Origin: Branchipolynoe longqiensis
Lineage: Eukaryota; Annelida; Polychaeta; Phyllodocida; Polynoidae
DNA length: 64,000 nucleotides
Direction: 5' to 3'
Assembly: GCA_030323885.1 (NCBI GenBank)
Contig: CM059194.1
Span: 11,146,963 to 11,210,962, forward strand
Of this stretch, positions 21,801 to 33,219 are shown in pieces (within the stretch, counting starts at the first letter, position 1; each line of letters begins with the position of its first letter). The position numbers were made by a program, and so were the translations under genes. The notes under the pieces were generated by a model that was not told where the DNA came from, searched no databases, and was given only the letters and a program-made list of their open reading frames with translations.

Positions 21801-22137
21801 TTGTTGGGGTTTGTTTGCTATTGGAATTTTACATTCTAGCGACATCTAAGGTCAAATCAGGATGGTTACCGACTTGTGACAGTGCGCACTCAAGACACCT
21901 TTATAGTGCTGCCCCTACGAAATCAGGCCGCCACGTCCGTAACCCGATATCCAACTCAGTCACATTATCCTGACATTGAGCTAACCAGTCCTTTCCTTAT
22001 CCTATTAATGCCGAGCGCTAGGCTAGGAAGGGACAAGTATCAATTTTGTACGTCATTGGTCTGACTCGACCGGGAATCGAACTCCCGATCTCTCGCACGG
22101 GAGTCCTGCGCTCTACGGATTAAACTACCGTGTCCAG
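21801..22137 (-). mobile_element. SINE family A, second head type
   Basis: Complete tail-body-linker-head order on the minus strand, with box B complement GGGAATCGAACTC and head end ACTACCGTGTCCAG. Confidence 0.85.
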
Positions 22138-22380
22138 TAATTTCTCAATGTCAGTACATGCATTCTCATTAAACTCCATTTTCTCTGCTAACTAAAGCTT
22201 GTACAAATTAAATGTTGGAACACTTTTCATGAGCTTATTAACAACAATAAAATAAGGACTCTGATCTTGAAGTCATCATTTACCAAATCTCCATACAACA
22301 GCGCTTAATTTCTAAAGCCGATAATATAAGGTACATTGCTTACGCCAGCTAAGATTGCCTAAAGCTAAGATTCCATATAC

Positions 22381-22510
22381 ATGGTATGCAAATGCAAATG
22401 TGAATGCCAATGCAAATGCAAATGTGAACATGAATGCAAACGCGAATGCAAATGCGAATGTGAATGCGAATGCGAATGTGAACGCGAATGCGAATGCGCA
22501 TGCAAATGCA
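22381..22510. repeat. hexanucleotide array (AAATGC/GAATGC)n
   Basis: About 21 six-base units alternating AAATGC, GAATGC, GAATGT and AACGCG. Because the unit is two codons long and rarely forms a stop, several frames stay open on both strands; I do not call a gene. Confidence 0.9.
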
Positions 22511-23118
22511 AATGCAAATGCGACAAAAATAGAAGAGCAGGTAAAGGCACAGTTGTGCTTCCATATGTCCAAATGCGAATACGAATGTGGCAAGTGGATC
22601 GCGCCATGGACCGATCAGTGTGAATGCGAATGATGCTACATTTGCCATAGAGAACCCAGTAACTTTCACGTTCCTTCAGAAATTTGTGGCAAAAAATACA
22701 GAAAATCACATGCCGCATTTGCAGTCGCCGCCGCACGCCGCGTATATGGAATCTTAGCTTTATTTAACACAGGGTGTGGAAACAATGAGGAGAAAAAATT
22801 AATGAGCTTGGAGATTACGTGAATGTCTGCTGATTCGGTCTGCTAGTGGACTATAAGTCTCCAGCTGAACCAGAATTGGACACTTGAGGGAGTATGCAAA
22901 TTAATTACGCAACAAAAATAAATAGAAAGAAAATAAATATTAAGAACTTAGTGTAGTACTCTGCACTGACCTCTCAGGCAAGGAGTCACATAGACAGGTA
23001 GGCCTGGGTAGGGCGGTCACATCAGGGAGCCTAGGTGGTGTAATGGTTAGCACACTGGCCTATAATGCAAGAAATGTGGGTTCGATTTCCGCTCTAGGTG
23101 CAATATTTCCCATTTTCA

Positions 23119-23529
23119 ATAAAGGATTCACCCGGTACTCGCAGTACACGGGGAAGACCAGCCTTATATAAAAACGGTCGAAAAATCGGGCTAATGAACT
23201 GAGTCTTTATGAGAGCCTAATTTCTCAATCTAAGAAGCAACAGTTATTCTTTGTAGATGCCTTCATATTTACCCGCTACCGTTGAGTTGGAAAATATAAT
23301 AAATATCTAGTTTAATAAGATTTAAAAGTGAAATCGACAGCATTCTAGCACCACCATCTTGTCTTTTTGCATTCTCGCCCATTTCACCAACTCTGTGCCT
23401 ATATGGATAGCCATATGATACTGGAGCCAGTTTCTAGTTACTGTTCCATACTAAAGCTATTTTCGCCCGTCTTTACACTATGTTGTCCTTCACCCGTGTA
23501 CTACAAGTACCGGGTGAATCTTTTATCTA
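23119..23529. mobile_element. MITE S, copy 2, nested in SINE D
   Basis: ATAAAGGATTCACCCGGTAC at left and the complement of AGATAAAAGATTCACCCGG at right. Each end contains a smaller palindrome, GGTACTnnnAGTAC. Interior as in copy 1. Confidence 0.85.
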
Positions 23530-23812
23530 CCCCCCCAACAACACTGCTTCTATGACCAGGATCATGTACAAGCTACCTGTTATGTGGTTGTTCAACATAC
23601 CCTGTGTATGTATTTTAGTGCATTGCCTGTATGTATGTAATTGTAGGCATTACATGACCATTTAAAAGACTGACAATTTCAGGGGGACAACTGTAGTAGT
23701 CTCCACTGACCTCTCACGCAAGGAGCCACATAGACAGGTAGGCATGGGTAGGATGTTGACATAAGGGAGCCTAGGGAGTGTAATGGTTAGCACACTGGCC
23801 CGGAATGCAAAG

Positions 23813-24168
23813 TTTATTTGTTTGTTGTTGTTTCACATACTAGCAACATCTAAGGTCATATCAGGATGGGTACCGACTTGTGACAGTGCGCACTCATGGC
23901 GACTTTATAGTGCTGCTCCACTGGGAAACCAAGTCACCAGCACCATGACCTGATATTCCACTCAGTCACATTATCCTGACACTGAGCCAACCAGTCATTG
24001 CCCTATCCTAATAATGTCAAGCACCATGCTAGGAAGTGACAAGTATCAATTTTTAAGTCATTAGTTTGACTCGACCAGGATTCGAACCCACGAACTGATG
24101 GGTTCGGATCTCCTGATCTCCCAAAGCAGGAGACGGACGCTCTACTCATTCGGCCACCCTATCTGATA
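23813..24168 (-). mobile_element. SINE family A, full length, 11-bp target duplication
   Basis: GGAATGCAAAG occurs at 23802-23812 and 24169-24179, immediately outside the SINE, within unit 2 of the D dimer. The element runs from its T-rich 3' end to the complement of the tRNA-Leu-like head (CTCATTCGGCCACCCTATCT). Some extra bases lie around box B (about 24090-24120). Confidence 0.95.
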
Positions 24169-24429
24169 GGAATGCAAAGAGACGGGGGTTCGATTCCCAC
24201 TCTAGGTGCAATATTTCCCATGTTCATCACCCACCCCAACAACACTAGCCTCTCTCTCTGTGCATAGAAATAACCGTATAGTCACATAGGGAAAGCTGAA
24301 ACTGATTGATTGGTAAATCGGTGATAGGTTTAACACATTGTGTCCCAGCGAATGCTTTATTCATGGCGATATGTCAGTGGCATTTATTCTGGCAATTTTA
24401 TTTCACAAAAATAAAATATGAGATGTACA

Positions 24430-24535
24430 TTCTGATATGACGCGTCCTGATCTGACCTTACATGTTTTCAAGATGTAAAATCCAACAACCAATCCTGATA
24501 TGACCTTAGATGTCGCCAGGACGTAAAACTCCCAA
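24430..24535 (+). mobile_element. two family A SINE tail fragments
   Basis: GTCCTGATCTGACCTTACAT... and CCTGATATGACCTTAGATGT... both end in AAAACTCC/AAATCCAAC. 5'-truncated copies side by side. Confidence 0.7.
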
Positions 24536-24536
24536 T

Positions 24537-25345
24537 ACATCCTAAAAACTTACAAACAATATTTGTGCAAAATAAGGCTAGGAAACCCCCACTAAGCTGC
24601 ACTTCAAAGGGGCATGTGATATCTCACAGCCCACCAGCAGGACGCCCAATGGAAGATAACCATGCCAAAAGTAGCCAGATAACACACCACACAGCTATGT
24701 GCAAGCCTATGATATGTAAATAGGAGTAGGCTAGTCTAGTAATAATAGTAGAACAAAATAAAATAATACATATATGCCAAGAAAATCCAAAAAAACTAAC
24801 ATAGGCTACTAACCCTACCAACCAACTATCTATCTCCTACTGAAATGGGACCAGACGGGATGGCCGAATGAGTTAGAGCGTCCGTCTCCCGTGCTGGTAG
24901 ATCGTGCGGTCGTGGGTTCGAGTCCCGGTCGAGTCAAACCAATGACTTTAAAATTGATACGCGTCGCTTCCTAGCCAGGCGCTCGGCATTATTAGGACAG
25001 GGCAAGGACTGGTGTGCTCAGTGTCAGGATAATGTGACTGAGTGGGATACCAGGTCATGGTGCCGGCGGCCTGGTTTCCCAGTGGGACAGCACTATAAAG
25101 TCACCATGAGTGCGCACTGTCACAAGTTGGTACCCATCCTGATATGACCTTAGATGTTGCTAGGATGTAAAACAACAACAACAAACAAACCTACTGAAAT
25201 GCAGGCAATCAAATTACTTATCAGCAGCTACCATGTGGTAAGATAACACCAACACTACAACTGGCCAGCATTGCCAACAAGCCTGGGTACCCGGGCTTAT
25301 ATGCTATGGACAGTATAAATACAGCCTCAATAAAAAATATATATA
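24537..25345 (+). mobile_element. LINE family L 3' end, interrupted by SINE A
   Basis: The first ~20 codons translate to LKTYKQYLCKIRLGNPH then stop, matching the C-terminus of the LINE at 36897-38945 (LKTYKKYLCKIRLGTPN). The 3' UTR follows, split by a SINE at 24848-25189, and ends CAGCCTCAATAAAAAATATA. Severe 5' truncation is typical of LINE copies. Confidence 0.85.
24848..25189 (+). mobile_element. SINE family A, full length, 12-bp target duplication
   Basis: CCTACTGAAATG lies at 24836-24847 and again at 25190-25201, directly outside the 342-bp element. Head: GACCAGACGGGATGGCCGAA (tRNA-Leu-like), box B GGGTTCGAGTCCC, linker, body, tail ATCCTGATATGACCTTAGAT with an AACAACAACAAACAAAC end. 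A good reference copy for the family. Confidence 0.97.
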
Positions 25346-25539
25346 TACAAAAAACACCAAACCGCAGCCAACGCTCGACGCGACACCTGGTCCCGGAGTC
25401 ACGTGGGTGGTTGCCCCGGGACTGTTACGTAACCGGTAAAGCCGGGACTACTATAGCAAACAAGCGACAGGCCTACTGAATGACTGGTGGCCAGCTTATA
25501 GTCATACTACACAGTCGAGTGACCGTGTAGACCATGACA

Positions 25540-26750
25540 CTAACAAGGTCAGTGTAAGTGCCAACTACAATGGACAGTCACAGGTACAACCTAGTGACAG
25601 TGCCACATACAATGCATCGTGACAGCTACAGCGCAGTGGCAGTACCACATACAATATACAGTGACATCTACAGTGCACAGTGACAGCTACAGTGCACAGT
25701 GAGAGTGCACAGTTACAGTGACAGGGCAAAGCGACAGTAGGCATATACAGAGGGACATTAACGGCGAGAGTGTTATAACAGTGTGCATAGAGAGTATGCA
25801 GTTACATTGACAGTGATCGTGCGCAGCCACAGTGATTGTGACAGTGAACAGTGACAATGTGTAGGGAGAGTACATAGTTACATTGACAGTGATAGTGTGC
25901 AGTGTCAGTGCCAGTAGGCATATGCAACCACAGTGACGGTGACAGTGAGCAGTGACAATGTGCAGGGAGAGTACACAGTTGCATTGAGAGTGACAGTGAT
26001 AATGTGCGGTGACAGTGTCAGTAGAAAACCACGGTGACAGTGACAGTGAGGAGTGGCAATATGTAAGGATAATGCAAAGTTACATTGAGTCATGATTGAC
26101 ATGCAGTGACAGTGCTAGTGTGCAGTGACAGGGTCATTGGAAAACCACGGTGACAGTGACACTGAGGAGTGGCAATATGTAGGGAGAGTGCAAAGTTACA
26201 TTGAGACTAATGAGAGTTGCAGTGATAGTGTGCAGTGACCGTGTCAGTACGCAGCCACAGTGATAGTGACAGTACGGAGTGGCAATATATAGGGAGAGTG
26301 CAAAGTTATATTGACAGTGACAGTGATAGCTAGTGGGCAGTGGCTTTGGCAGTAGGCCACAACAATGACAGTGACAATGCGCAGTGAGCGTACACAAGTA
26401 CAGTGACAGTAGCCTAAGAAACAAGAGTGACAGTAGCCTTACACCGTTATAGTGGCAGTGCGCTATGCCAGTGTCACTAGGCAGTTAAAGTACATACTGA
26501 CACTGTCAGTACAAGTGCACAGCCACAGTGACAGTGGTAGCACAACCACGGTGACAGTGACTATTAATGCGCAGTGAGCATACACAGTTAGGCCTTCAGT
26601 GACAGCAGTCTAAGAAACAAGAGTGACAGTACACAGTTAAAGTGCCAATGGCAGTGCCACCAGGCAGTCATAGTGCACACTGAGAGTGATAAAGATTGTG
26701 ACACTGACAGCGGCACTGACAGTGACAGCGGGATACTGCTGGAGCAGCGG
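25540..26750. repeat. degenerate CAGTGA-type array
   Basis: Hundreds of CAGTGA, CAGTGACAGTG and related words over 1.2 kb, organised in loose higher-order units of roughly 100 bp (ACAGTTACATTGACAGTGA... recurring). Minus-strand Cys/His/Ser-rich frames are artefacts. Confidence 0.85.
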
Positions 26751-26976
26751 ATTGAGTGCGTTCCAACACGGGCCGAGGACTAGGTGTTGGTGAATGCTGT
26801 GTCTAACTACAACTTACAAGGATATTATAAATCTGTGGCAATCCGCCCGCAAACATTGTCATTATGGAGTTTATATCGGCACTTCGTGTCACTGGCATTG
26901 CGGTGTTGGAAAAAGAAACGTCCAACTGGTAGGTACAAAAGGAATATTTATCAACATAGTTAGTCCTTGTCTAGCT

Positions 26977-27388
26977 AGATAAAAGATAGATAAAGGATTC
27001 CCCCGTACAGGGGTGAAAACCAACCTATTCGAAAAACTGGTGAAAGATTTTGACATGGCGGGGAAATTAACTGAGCAGGTAAATTCTTAATTTAAGAAGC
27101 CCAATATATTCTTCACATAAATCTTCATATTTACCCGCTAATTCTGATTTGAAAAATATAATAAAACATGTAGTTTAAGCAACTTTATAAATAAAACCGA
27201 TAGCATTTTATCATCGCCATCTTGTCTTTTTGCATTCTCGCTCATTTCACCAACTATGCGCCGATATATGCAGCCATTTTATCCTGGAACCACAGTTTCT
27301 AGTTCCTGTTCCATGCTCAAACTATTTTCACCTCATGTAGACTATGCTAGGGTTCACCCCTGTAAGTATGGGGTGAATCTTTTATCTA
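26977..27388. mobile_element. MITE S, copy 3
   Basis: Ends AGATAAAAGATAGATAAAGG and the complement of TCTAGATAAAAGATTCACCC, with the conserved interior blocks of the family. Directly abuts copy 4. Confidence 0.85.
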
Positions 27389-27806
27389 GATAAAAGATAG
27401 ATTCACGCCTAGCTAGATAACAGAGTTATCCATTACTGTTCTGTACAGTAAGGGTGAAGAACAATCCATTACACAGGCATTAGAAAAAGTGGTGAAAGGC
27501 TGAGTAGGCCTAAATTAAATGAACAAATAAATTATTAATTTAAGAAGCAAAATATATTCTTCACATGTATCTTAATATTTACTCACCACTTTTAGTTTGA
27601 ACAATATAATAAAACATGTAGTGTAATAGACTTTAAAAGTCAAATCGACAGCAGTCTGTGGTCGCCATCTTGTATTTTAGCATTCCCTCCCAATATATCT
27701 GCCCCAATGTAAGTAGGTATTGGATACTGGATTCACAAATTCCACTTCCTGTTCCATGTTAAAGCAGTTTTCACTGGTAGTTAGACTATTTATCAGTCAC
27801 CCCTAC
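27389..27806. mobile_element. MITE S, copy 4, diverged
   Basis: Starts GATAAAAGATAGATTCACGC and keeps the interior blocks ATTTACTCACCACTTTTAG and AATCGACAGCAGTCTG. The right end is degraded (CAGTCACCCCTACTCTGG). Confidence 0.7.
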
Positions 27807-29660
27807 TCTGGTATGTGTTATTTGGTATGTTTGTGTAAGTTACAGTGCATGTGAGAACTTGTTTTCTGCACTCTAATCCTGGGCTATTTGGAGTGTTTTT
27901 TCTTGTTTGTGTGAACTACAAGTAGACTGTTACAGTGTGTGCATGAGAACATTTCTCTGTTCTGCACTATGGTTGTGTGTTATTTGCAGTTTTGTACTCA
28001 TCTGTGTGAGTTACAAGTAGACTGTTACAGTGTGTGTGTGAGGACATGTCTCTGTTCTGCACTCTGGTTGTGTGTTATTTTGAGTGTTTGTTCTCATCTG
28101 TGTGAGTTACAAGTAGACTGTTACAGTGTGTGCATGAGGACATTTCTCTGTTCTGCACTCTGGTTGTGTGTTATTTGCAGTTTTGTACTCATCTGTGTGA
28201 GTTACAAGTAGACTGTTACAGTGTGTGTATGAGGACATGTCTCTGTTCTGCACTCTGGTTGTGTGTTATTTTGAGTGTTTGTTCTCATCTGTGTGAGTTA
28301 CAAGTAGGCTGTCACAGTGTGTGCATGAGGACATGTCTCTGTTCTGCACTCTGGTTGTGTGTTATTTGCAGTTTTGTACTCATCTGTGTGAGCTACAAGT
28401 AGACTGTTACAGTGTGTGTGTGAGGACATGTCTCTGTTCTGCACTCTGGTTGTGTGTTATTTTGAGTGTTTGTTCTCATCTGTGTGAGTTACAAGTAGAC
28501 TGTTACAGTGTGTGCATGAGAACATTTCTCTGTTCTGCACTCTGGTTGTGTGATATTTTGAGTGTTTGTTCTCATCTGTGTGAGTTACAAGTAGAATGTT
28601 ACAGTGTGTGCATGAGGACATGTCTCTGTTCTGCACTATGGTTGTGTGTTATTTGCAGTTTTGTACTCATCTGTGTGAGTTACAAGTAGACTGTTACAGT
28701 GTGTGCATGAGGACATGTCTCTGTTCTGCCCTCTGGTTGTGTGTTATTTGCAGTTTTGTACTCATCTGTGTGAGTTACAAGTAGACTGTTACAGTGTGTG
28801 CATGAGGACATGTCTCTGTTCTGCACTCTGGTTGTGTGTTATTTGCAGTTTTGTTCTCATCTGTGTGAGTTACAAGTAGACTGTCACAGTGTGTGCATGA
28901 GGACATGTCTCTGTTCTGCACTCTGGTTGTGTGTTATTTGCAGTTTTGTTCTCATCTGTGTGAGTTACAAGTAGACTGTCACAGTGTGTGCATGAGGACA
29001 TGTCTCTGTTCTGCACTCTGGTTGTGTGTTATTTGCAGTTTTGTACTCATCTGTGTGAGTTACAAGTAGACTGGTACAGTGTGTGTGAGGACATGTCTCT
29101 GTTCTGCACTCTGGTTGTGTGTTATTTTGAGTGTTTGTTCTCATCTGTGTGAGTTACAAGTAGACTGTCACAGTGTGTGCATGAGGACATGTCTCTGTTC
29201 TGCACTATGGTTGTGTGATATTTTGAGTGTTTGTTCTCATCTGTGTGAGTTACAAGTAGACTGTCACAGTGTGTGCATGAGGACATGTCTCTGTTCTGCA
29301 CTATGGTTGTGTGTTATTTGCAGTTTTGTACTCATCTGTGTGAGTTACAAGTAGACTGGTACAGTGTGTGTGAGGACATTTCTCTGTTCTGCACTATGGT
29401 TGTGTGATATTTTGAGTGTTTGTACTCATCTGTGTGAGTTACAAGTAGACTGTTACAGTGTGTGCATGAGTACATTTCTCTGTTCTGCACTATGGTCGTC
29501 TGTTATTTGCAGTTTTGTTCTCATCTGTGTGAGTTACAAGTAGACTGTTACAGAATGTGCACGAGAACGTCTCTGCACTCTGGTTGCATGTTTCTTGGTG
29601 TGTTTGTATTTGTTTGTGTGTTACAGTGTGTGAGAGAGACAGCATGTGTGATTGTATATG
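27800..29660. repeat. 95/96-bp minisatellite, about 18 copies, two variants
   Basis: The unit contains GAGTTACAAGTAGACTGTTA and ATGTCTCTGTTCTGCACTCT. One variant (95 bp) has TTATTTGCAGTTTTGTACTC, the other (96 bp) has TTATTTTGAGTGTTTGTTCT; they alternate irregularly. The edges are more diverged than the middle. Cysteine-rich frames across it shift with the 95/96 lengths and are not genes. Confidence 0.95.
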
Positions 29661-29667
29661 TGTAATT

Positions 29668-30000
29668 TAGTTTGTTGTTTGTTGTTTTACGTCCTAGCAA
29701 CATCTAAGGTCATATCAGGATGGGTACTGACTTGTGACAGTGTGCACCCATGGTGACTTTATAGTGCTGTCCCACTGGGAAACCAGGCCGCTGGCACCAT
29801 GACCTGATATCCCACTCAGTCACATTATCCTGACACTGAGCCAGCCAGTCCTTGTCCTATCCTAAATAATGTCGAGCGCTAGGCTAGGAAGTGACAAGTG
29901 TCAATTTTTAAGTCATTGGTTTGACTCGACCAGGGTTCGACCCCACGATCTACCAGCACGAGAGACGGACGCTCTAACTCATTCAGCCATCCTGTCTGGT
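29668..30000 (-). mobile_element. SINE family A, full length
   Basis: TTTGTTGTTTGTTGTTTTAC at the 3' end through body and linker to the tRNA-Leu-like head complement (CATTCAGCCATCCTGTCTGG). Confidence 0.9.
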
Positions 30001-30254
30001 CGTATCTGTGTGATGTTGGGGAATGGGGAGGGGCGTGTATAGACTTGCTTACCAGTAATTAACCAAACTACCGCGATATAACCAATAATAAATAACAGAC
30101 CATGAGGAACTTAATATATAGTGTTGTTAAACAGCAGGAGCTTTATGAGGTTATTATCAACTCGGTAACCCAGTCACAACGTCCCCTATTAGCTAACCAC
30201 TGCATTACATTGTTAATACCTGCATATTATAATACCTGCATATACTAACTCTTT

Positions 30255-30390
30255 GAATAGATACATGCAGTACGGTAGGCGTGGATAGGGTGATTGCATC
30301 AGGGTGCGCATATATTTTAATGGTAAGTATGTTAGCATTTGAATAACAAGAAGTCTGGGTTCGATTCCTGTGGTAGACACAATATTTCGC
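30255..30390 (+). mobile_element. SINE family D, diverged monomer
   Basis: GTAGGCGTGGATAGGGTGAT, a degraded box A (TTTTAATGGTAAGTATGTTAG) and box B GGGTTCGATTCC, ending CACAATATTTCGC. The AT-rich hairpin follows immediately. Confidence 0.7.
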
Positions 30391-30481
30391 AAACACACAG
30401 AGATATACATATATATATGTATATGTATACATATACATATATATATGTATATATATGTATATGTGTATGTGTGCGTTTGCG

Positions 30482-30535
<54 letters not shown>
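30383..30535. repeat. AT-rich array inside a near-perfect inverted repeat
   Basis: TATTTCGCAAACACACAG at left pairs with GTGTGCGTTTGCGAAATA at right across ~70 bp of ATATGTATAC-type sequence, followed by a long (TA)n run. Confidence 0.85.
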
Positions 30536-30550
30536 ATATGCTTAGTTGTT

Positions 30551-30897
30551 ACCAGACGGGATGGCCGAATGAGTTAGAGCGTCCGTCTCCCGTGCTGGTA
30601 GATCGTGGGGTCGTGGGTTCGAGTCCCGGTCGAGTCAAACCAATGACTTTAAAATTGATACTTGTCGCTTCCTAGCCAGGCGCTCGGCAGTATTAGGATA
30701 GGGCAGGACTGGTGTGCTCAGTGTGCAGGATAATGTGACTGAGTGGGATACCAGGTCATGGTGCTGGCGGCCTGGTTTCCCAGTGGGACAGCACTATAAA
30801 GTCGCCATGAGTGTGCACTGTCACAAGTCGGTACCCGTCCTGATATGACCTTAGATGTTGCTAGGACGTAAAACAACAACAAACAAACAAAACAAAA
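30551..30897 (+). mobile_element. SINE family A, full length, 11-bp target duplication
   Basis: GCTTAGTTGTT at 30540-30550 and 30898-30908 brackets the element. Head CCAGACGGGATGGCCGAATG, box B GGGTTCGAGTCCC, complete body and a tail ending AAACAAACAAAACAAAA. Confidence 0.97.
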
Positions 30898-30908
30898 GCT
30901 TAGTTGTT

Positions 30909-31205
30909 TTAGGTCAGGAGTCAATACTTTTAGAGTCAGTGGGTGGTGTGTCGGTAAGTGTGTGACCAACTTTAACAAATGTGCATTTGCTAATGTGAGT
31001 GAGTTCGGTTTTATTTTGGAGGGGGGGGGGGGGCGGGGCCCATGGGTTAGGTATATAATGGATCAATCAATATGTCCACATCGGTTATTGATTAGCTTCT
31101 CCATGTCTGGTGAATAATTGATGACCGCGCCTTTAAAGTAGGAGGATTCCTGCTGTAATAAGGTCACGGCCGAAACTAGTCACAATTAAGGCCCATTGGG
31201 TTAGC
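30909..31205. other. no gene; poly-G run
   Basis: A G-run near 31020-31034 and otherwise unremarkable sequence. No frame or repeat ends supported. Confidence 0.5.
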
Positions 31206-31207
31206 TT

Positions 31208-31598
31208 TCTTGTTGGGGTTTCACGGCCTATCAATAGCTAAGGTCATATCATGATGGGTACCGACTTGTGACAGTGCACAGTACTGCACACTCATGATGA
31301 CTTTATAATGTTGCCTCACTCAGACACCAGGCTACCAGCGCCATGAAGACAAATAAGTGTTCACACTTCCTGTCTACTATTCGCTATTTCGCTATGACCC
31401 AATATTCCACTCATGAATATTACACTGATACTGAGCTAAGCAGTCCTTGCCTTATCAGAGTAGTGTCATGCGCCAGGCTAGGTAGCGACTAGTATAAATG
31501 TGGTACGGCATTGGTTTGACTCAGCCGGGATTTCAACCTCCCAATGTTTATGCTGGGGAAGTCTGCTCTCTGAACCGATTCGGCCACCACGCCCGGTG
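31208..31598 (-). mobile_element. SINE family A with a short internal insertion
   Basis: Tail-body-linker-head order as usual (second head type, ending GATTCGGCCACCACGCCCGG). About 50 bp of unrelated sequence (GACAAATAAGTGTTCACAC...) sits between the CAGCGCCATGA and CCCAATATTCCACTC segments. Confidence 0.8.
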
Positions 31599-31740
31599 CC
31601 ATTGGGTTACCTACCACTCAAACACATGCACCAATGGACACTGTGAATACATCGTGGGTAAACACAGGGGAACTATCCGGTGGTGTTAAAACAATTAAAC
31701 ATTGCAGCTTCATGGGTGGTTTTATTGGTGTATATAAATG

Positions 31741-32080
31741 TACACGTTTTACTTTTTTTAAATTTTATTTTTATTTTTTATTGATGCTGTATTTATTCTG
31801 TCCATAGCATGTAAGCCTGGGTACCAAGGCTTGTTTTCAATGCTGGCCAGCTGTAGTGTTGGTGTTGTCTTACCAAACAGTAACTGATGATAAGTTATTT
31901 GATTGTCTGCATTTCAGTAGCAGATAGATAGTCTGTTGGTACGTTTAGTAGCCTATGTTAGTTTGTTGGGCCCTCTTGGCATTGTATTTTTGTTATATTC
32001 TTATTACTATGCTAGTTGTTTTCTAAAGGTTCTATGTTAGTGCTTTGGGATTTTCTTGGGAATAGTTTTCCGCTTTTCTT
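31741..32080 (-). mobile_element. LINE family L 3' UTR
   Basis: Begins with a T-rich stretch (the complement of the 3' A-rich end), then ATTCTGTCCATAGCATGTAA and GGCTTGTTTTCAATGCTGGC as in the copies at 36897 and 46494. No coding part kept. Confidence 0.8.
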
Positions 32081-32082
32081 TC

Positions 32083-32400
32083 TATGTTTCACTATGTTTC
32101 ACTATGTTTCACTATGTTTTACTATGTTTCATTACATTAGATTACATTAGATTACATTAGATTATATTAGATTACATTAGATTACATTAGATTATATTAG
32201 ATTATATTACATTACACTAGATTATATTACATTATATTACATAGATTACATTACATTAGATTGCATTAGATTAGATTACATTAGATTACATTATAATACA
32301 TTGTATTTACTGGATTACACTAGATTACATTATATTACATTATATTACATTAGATCACATTATATTGCATTAGATTACATTAGATTACATTAGATTAGAG
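32083..32400. repeat. (ATTAGATTAC)n-like microsatellite
   Basis: Five- and ten-base words ATTAC, ATTAG and ATTAT repeated over ~300 bp, preceded by five TTTCACTATG units. Confidence 0.95.
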
Positions 32401-33207
32401 TGTTTGAGCTGTATGCTCAGGCCAAGTCGGAGACTCCGCCATTCTTGCATGATGGAGATTCAAAACAAATAGCTCCCAGCAGTTGCGTTCTGCTATGGCG
32501 AGCTTGTTAAACTAAAAGGCGATCTGGATATCAAGGCTAAAGGCATGGTAGCCTACCGGTATTCAATACAATGTGTGCACTGCCCCCCTCTCCTCCTCTA
32601 ACCTCAAATTGCTGTTCTCATGAACTCAAGCTGTTTGCCAAGAATGAACACGAAAATATCTACTTAATGTACGTATATGTATATGTGTGTATAAATATTA
32701 TATATATGTCATGTATAACGAATTATGTAAGTATAAAGATATGTAAGAGAATTACTATCATTATTGTTATACTCCGTAAGACCCAACACTGTACCGGTGG
32801 CACCACCTGCGAGCCTTCTAGCCTCCTCCGGATGTAGACCAGTGTCAGTCGCACCGGAGGATTATAATACTTACACTGAAAGAAAACATTAGCTGGCAGG
32901 TGACAAGACAACATATATAAATATCCCCATCACAAAGAAAAAAGAAAAAAGAAAAAAAAGACTGCCCAGACTGATGCAGGTGGCACCGACTGGAAGAATT
33001 GAGACCTCCAAGAAATGCATGAACAGTATCAGTGAGAAGAGTAGAGATTAGTTGCTTGTTTATATTCACATAATAGATTACATAGAACATACATTTATTG
33101 ACTATTTTAATACCAGAAAACAGTAGCGTCAGAAATCCTGAGTTTGTTGCATTGGAGATCGGGGTCAGGGTGGCGTGGTGTTTGCACTCATTCCAAGTGA
33201 GTGTGTC
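32401..33207. other. no gene recognised
   Basis: Sequence without repeat ends or a convincing exon. The A/G-rich run at 32935-32965 is low complexity. Confidence 0.4.
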
Positions 33208-33219
33208 ATGGTGATACCA

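Larger units (their letters stand above)
22960..24245 (+). mobile_element. SINE family D dimer with two nested insertions
   Basis: Unit 1 starts CTGCACTGACCTCTCAGGCA, has box A GGTGTAATGGTTAGCACACT and box B GGGTTCGATTTCC, and is broken at 23119-23529 by MITE S2. Unit 2 starts CTCCACTGACCTCTCACGCA near 23700 and is broken at 23813-24168 by SINE A. The box B of unit 2 resumes at 24169. Confidence 0.85.

Noticed and set aside
22312..22736. Alternating two-residue repeat frames on both strands
   Set aside because: They are a consequence of a six-base microsatellite rarely forming stop codons.
20853..24920. tRNA genes (box A and box B matches)
   Set aside because: All such matches I checked are heads of dispersed SINEs with long 3' bodies, imperfect acceptor pairing and no proper tRNA 3' end.
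27800..29660. CRISPR-like repeat array
   Set aside because: The units are contiguous without unique spacers, and the context is eukaryotic.
27939..29665. Cysteine-rich repeated peptide (CLCSALWLCV...)
   Set aside because: Frames switch with the 95/96-bp unit length, so no continuous protein is encoded by the minisatellite.
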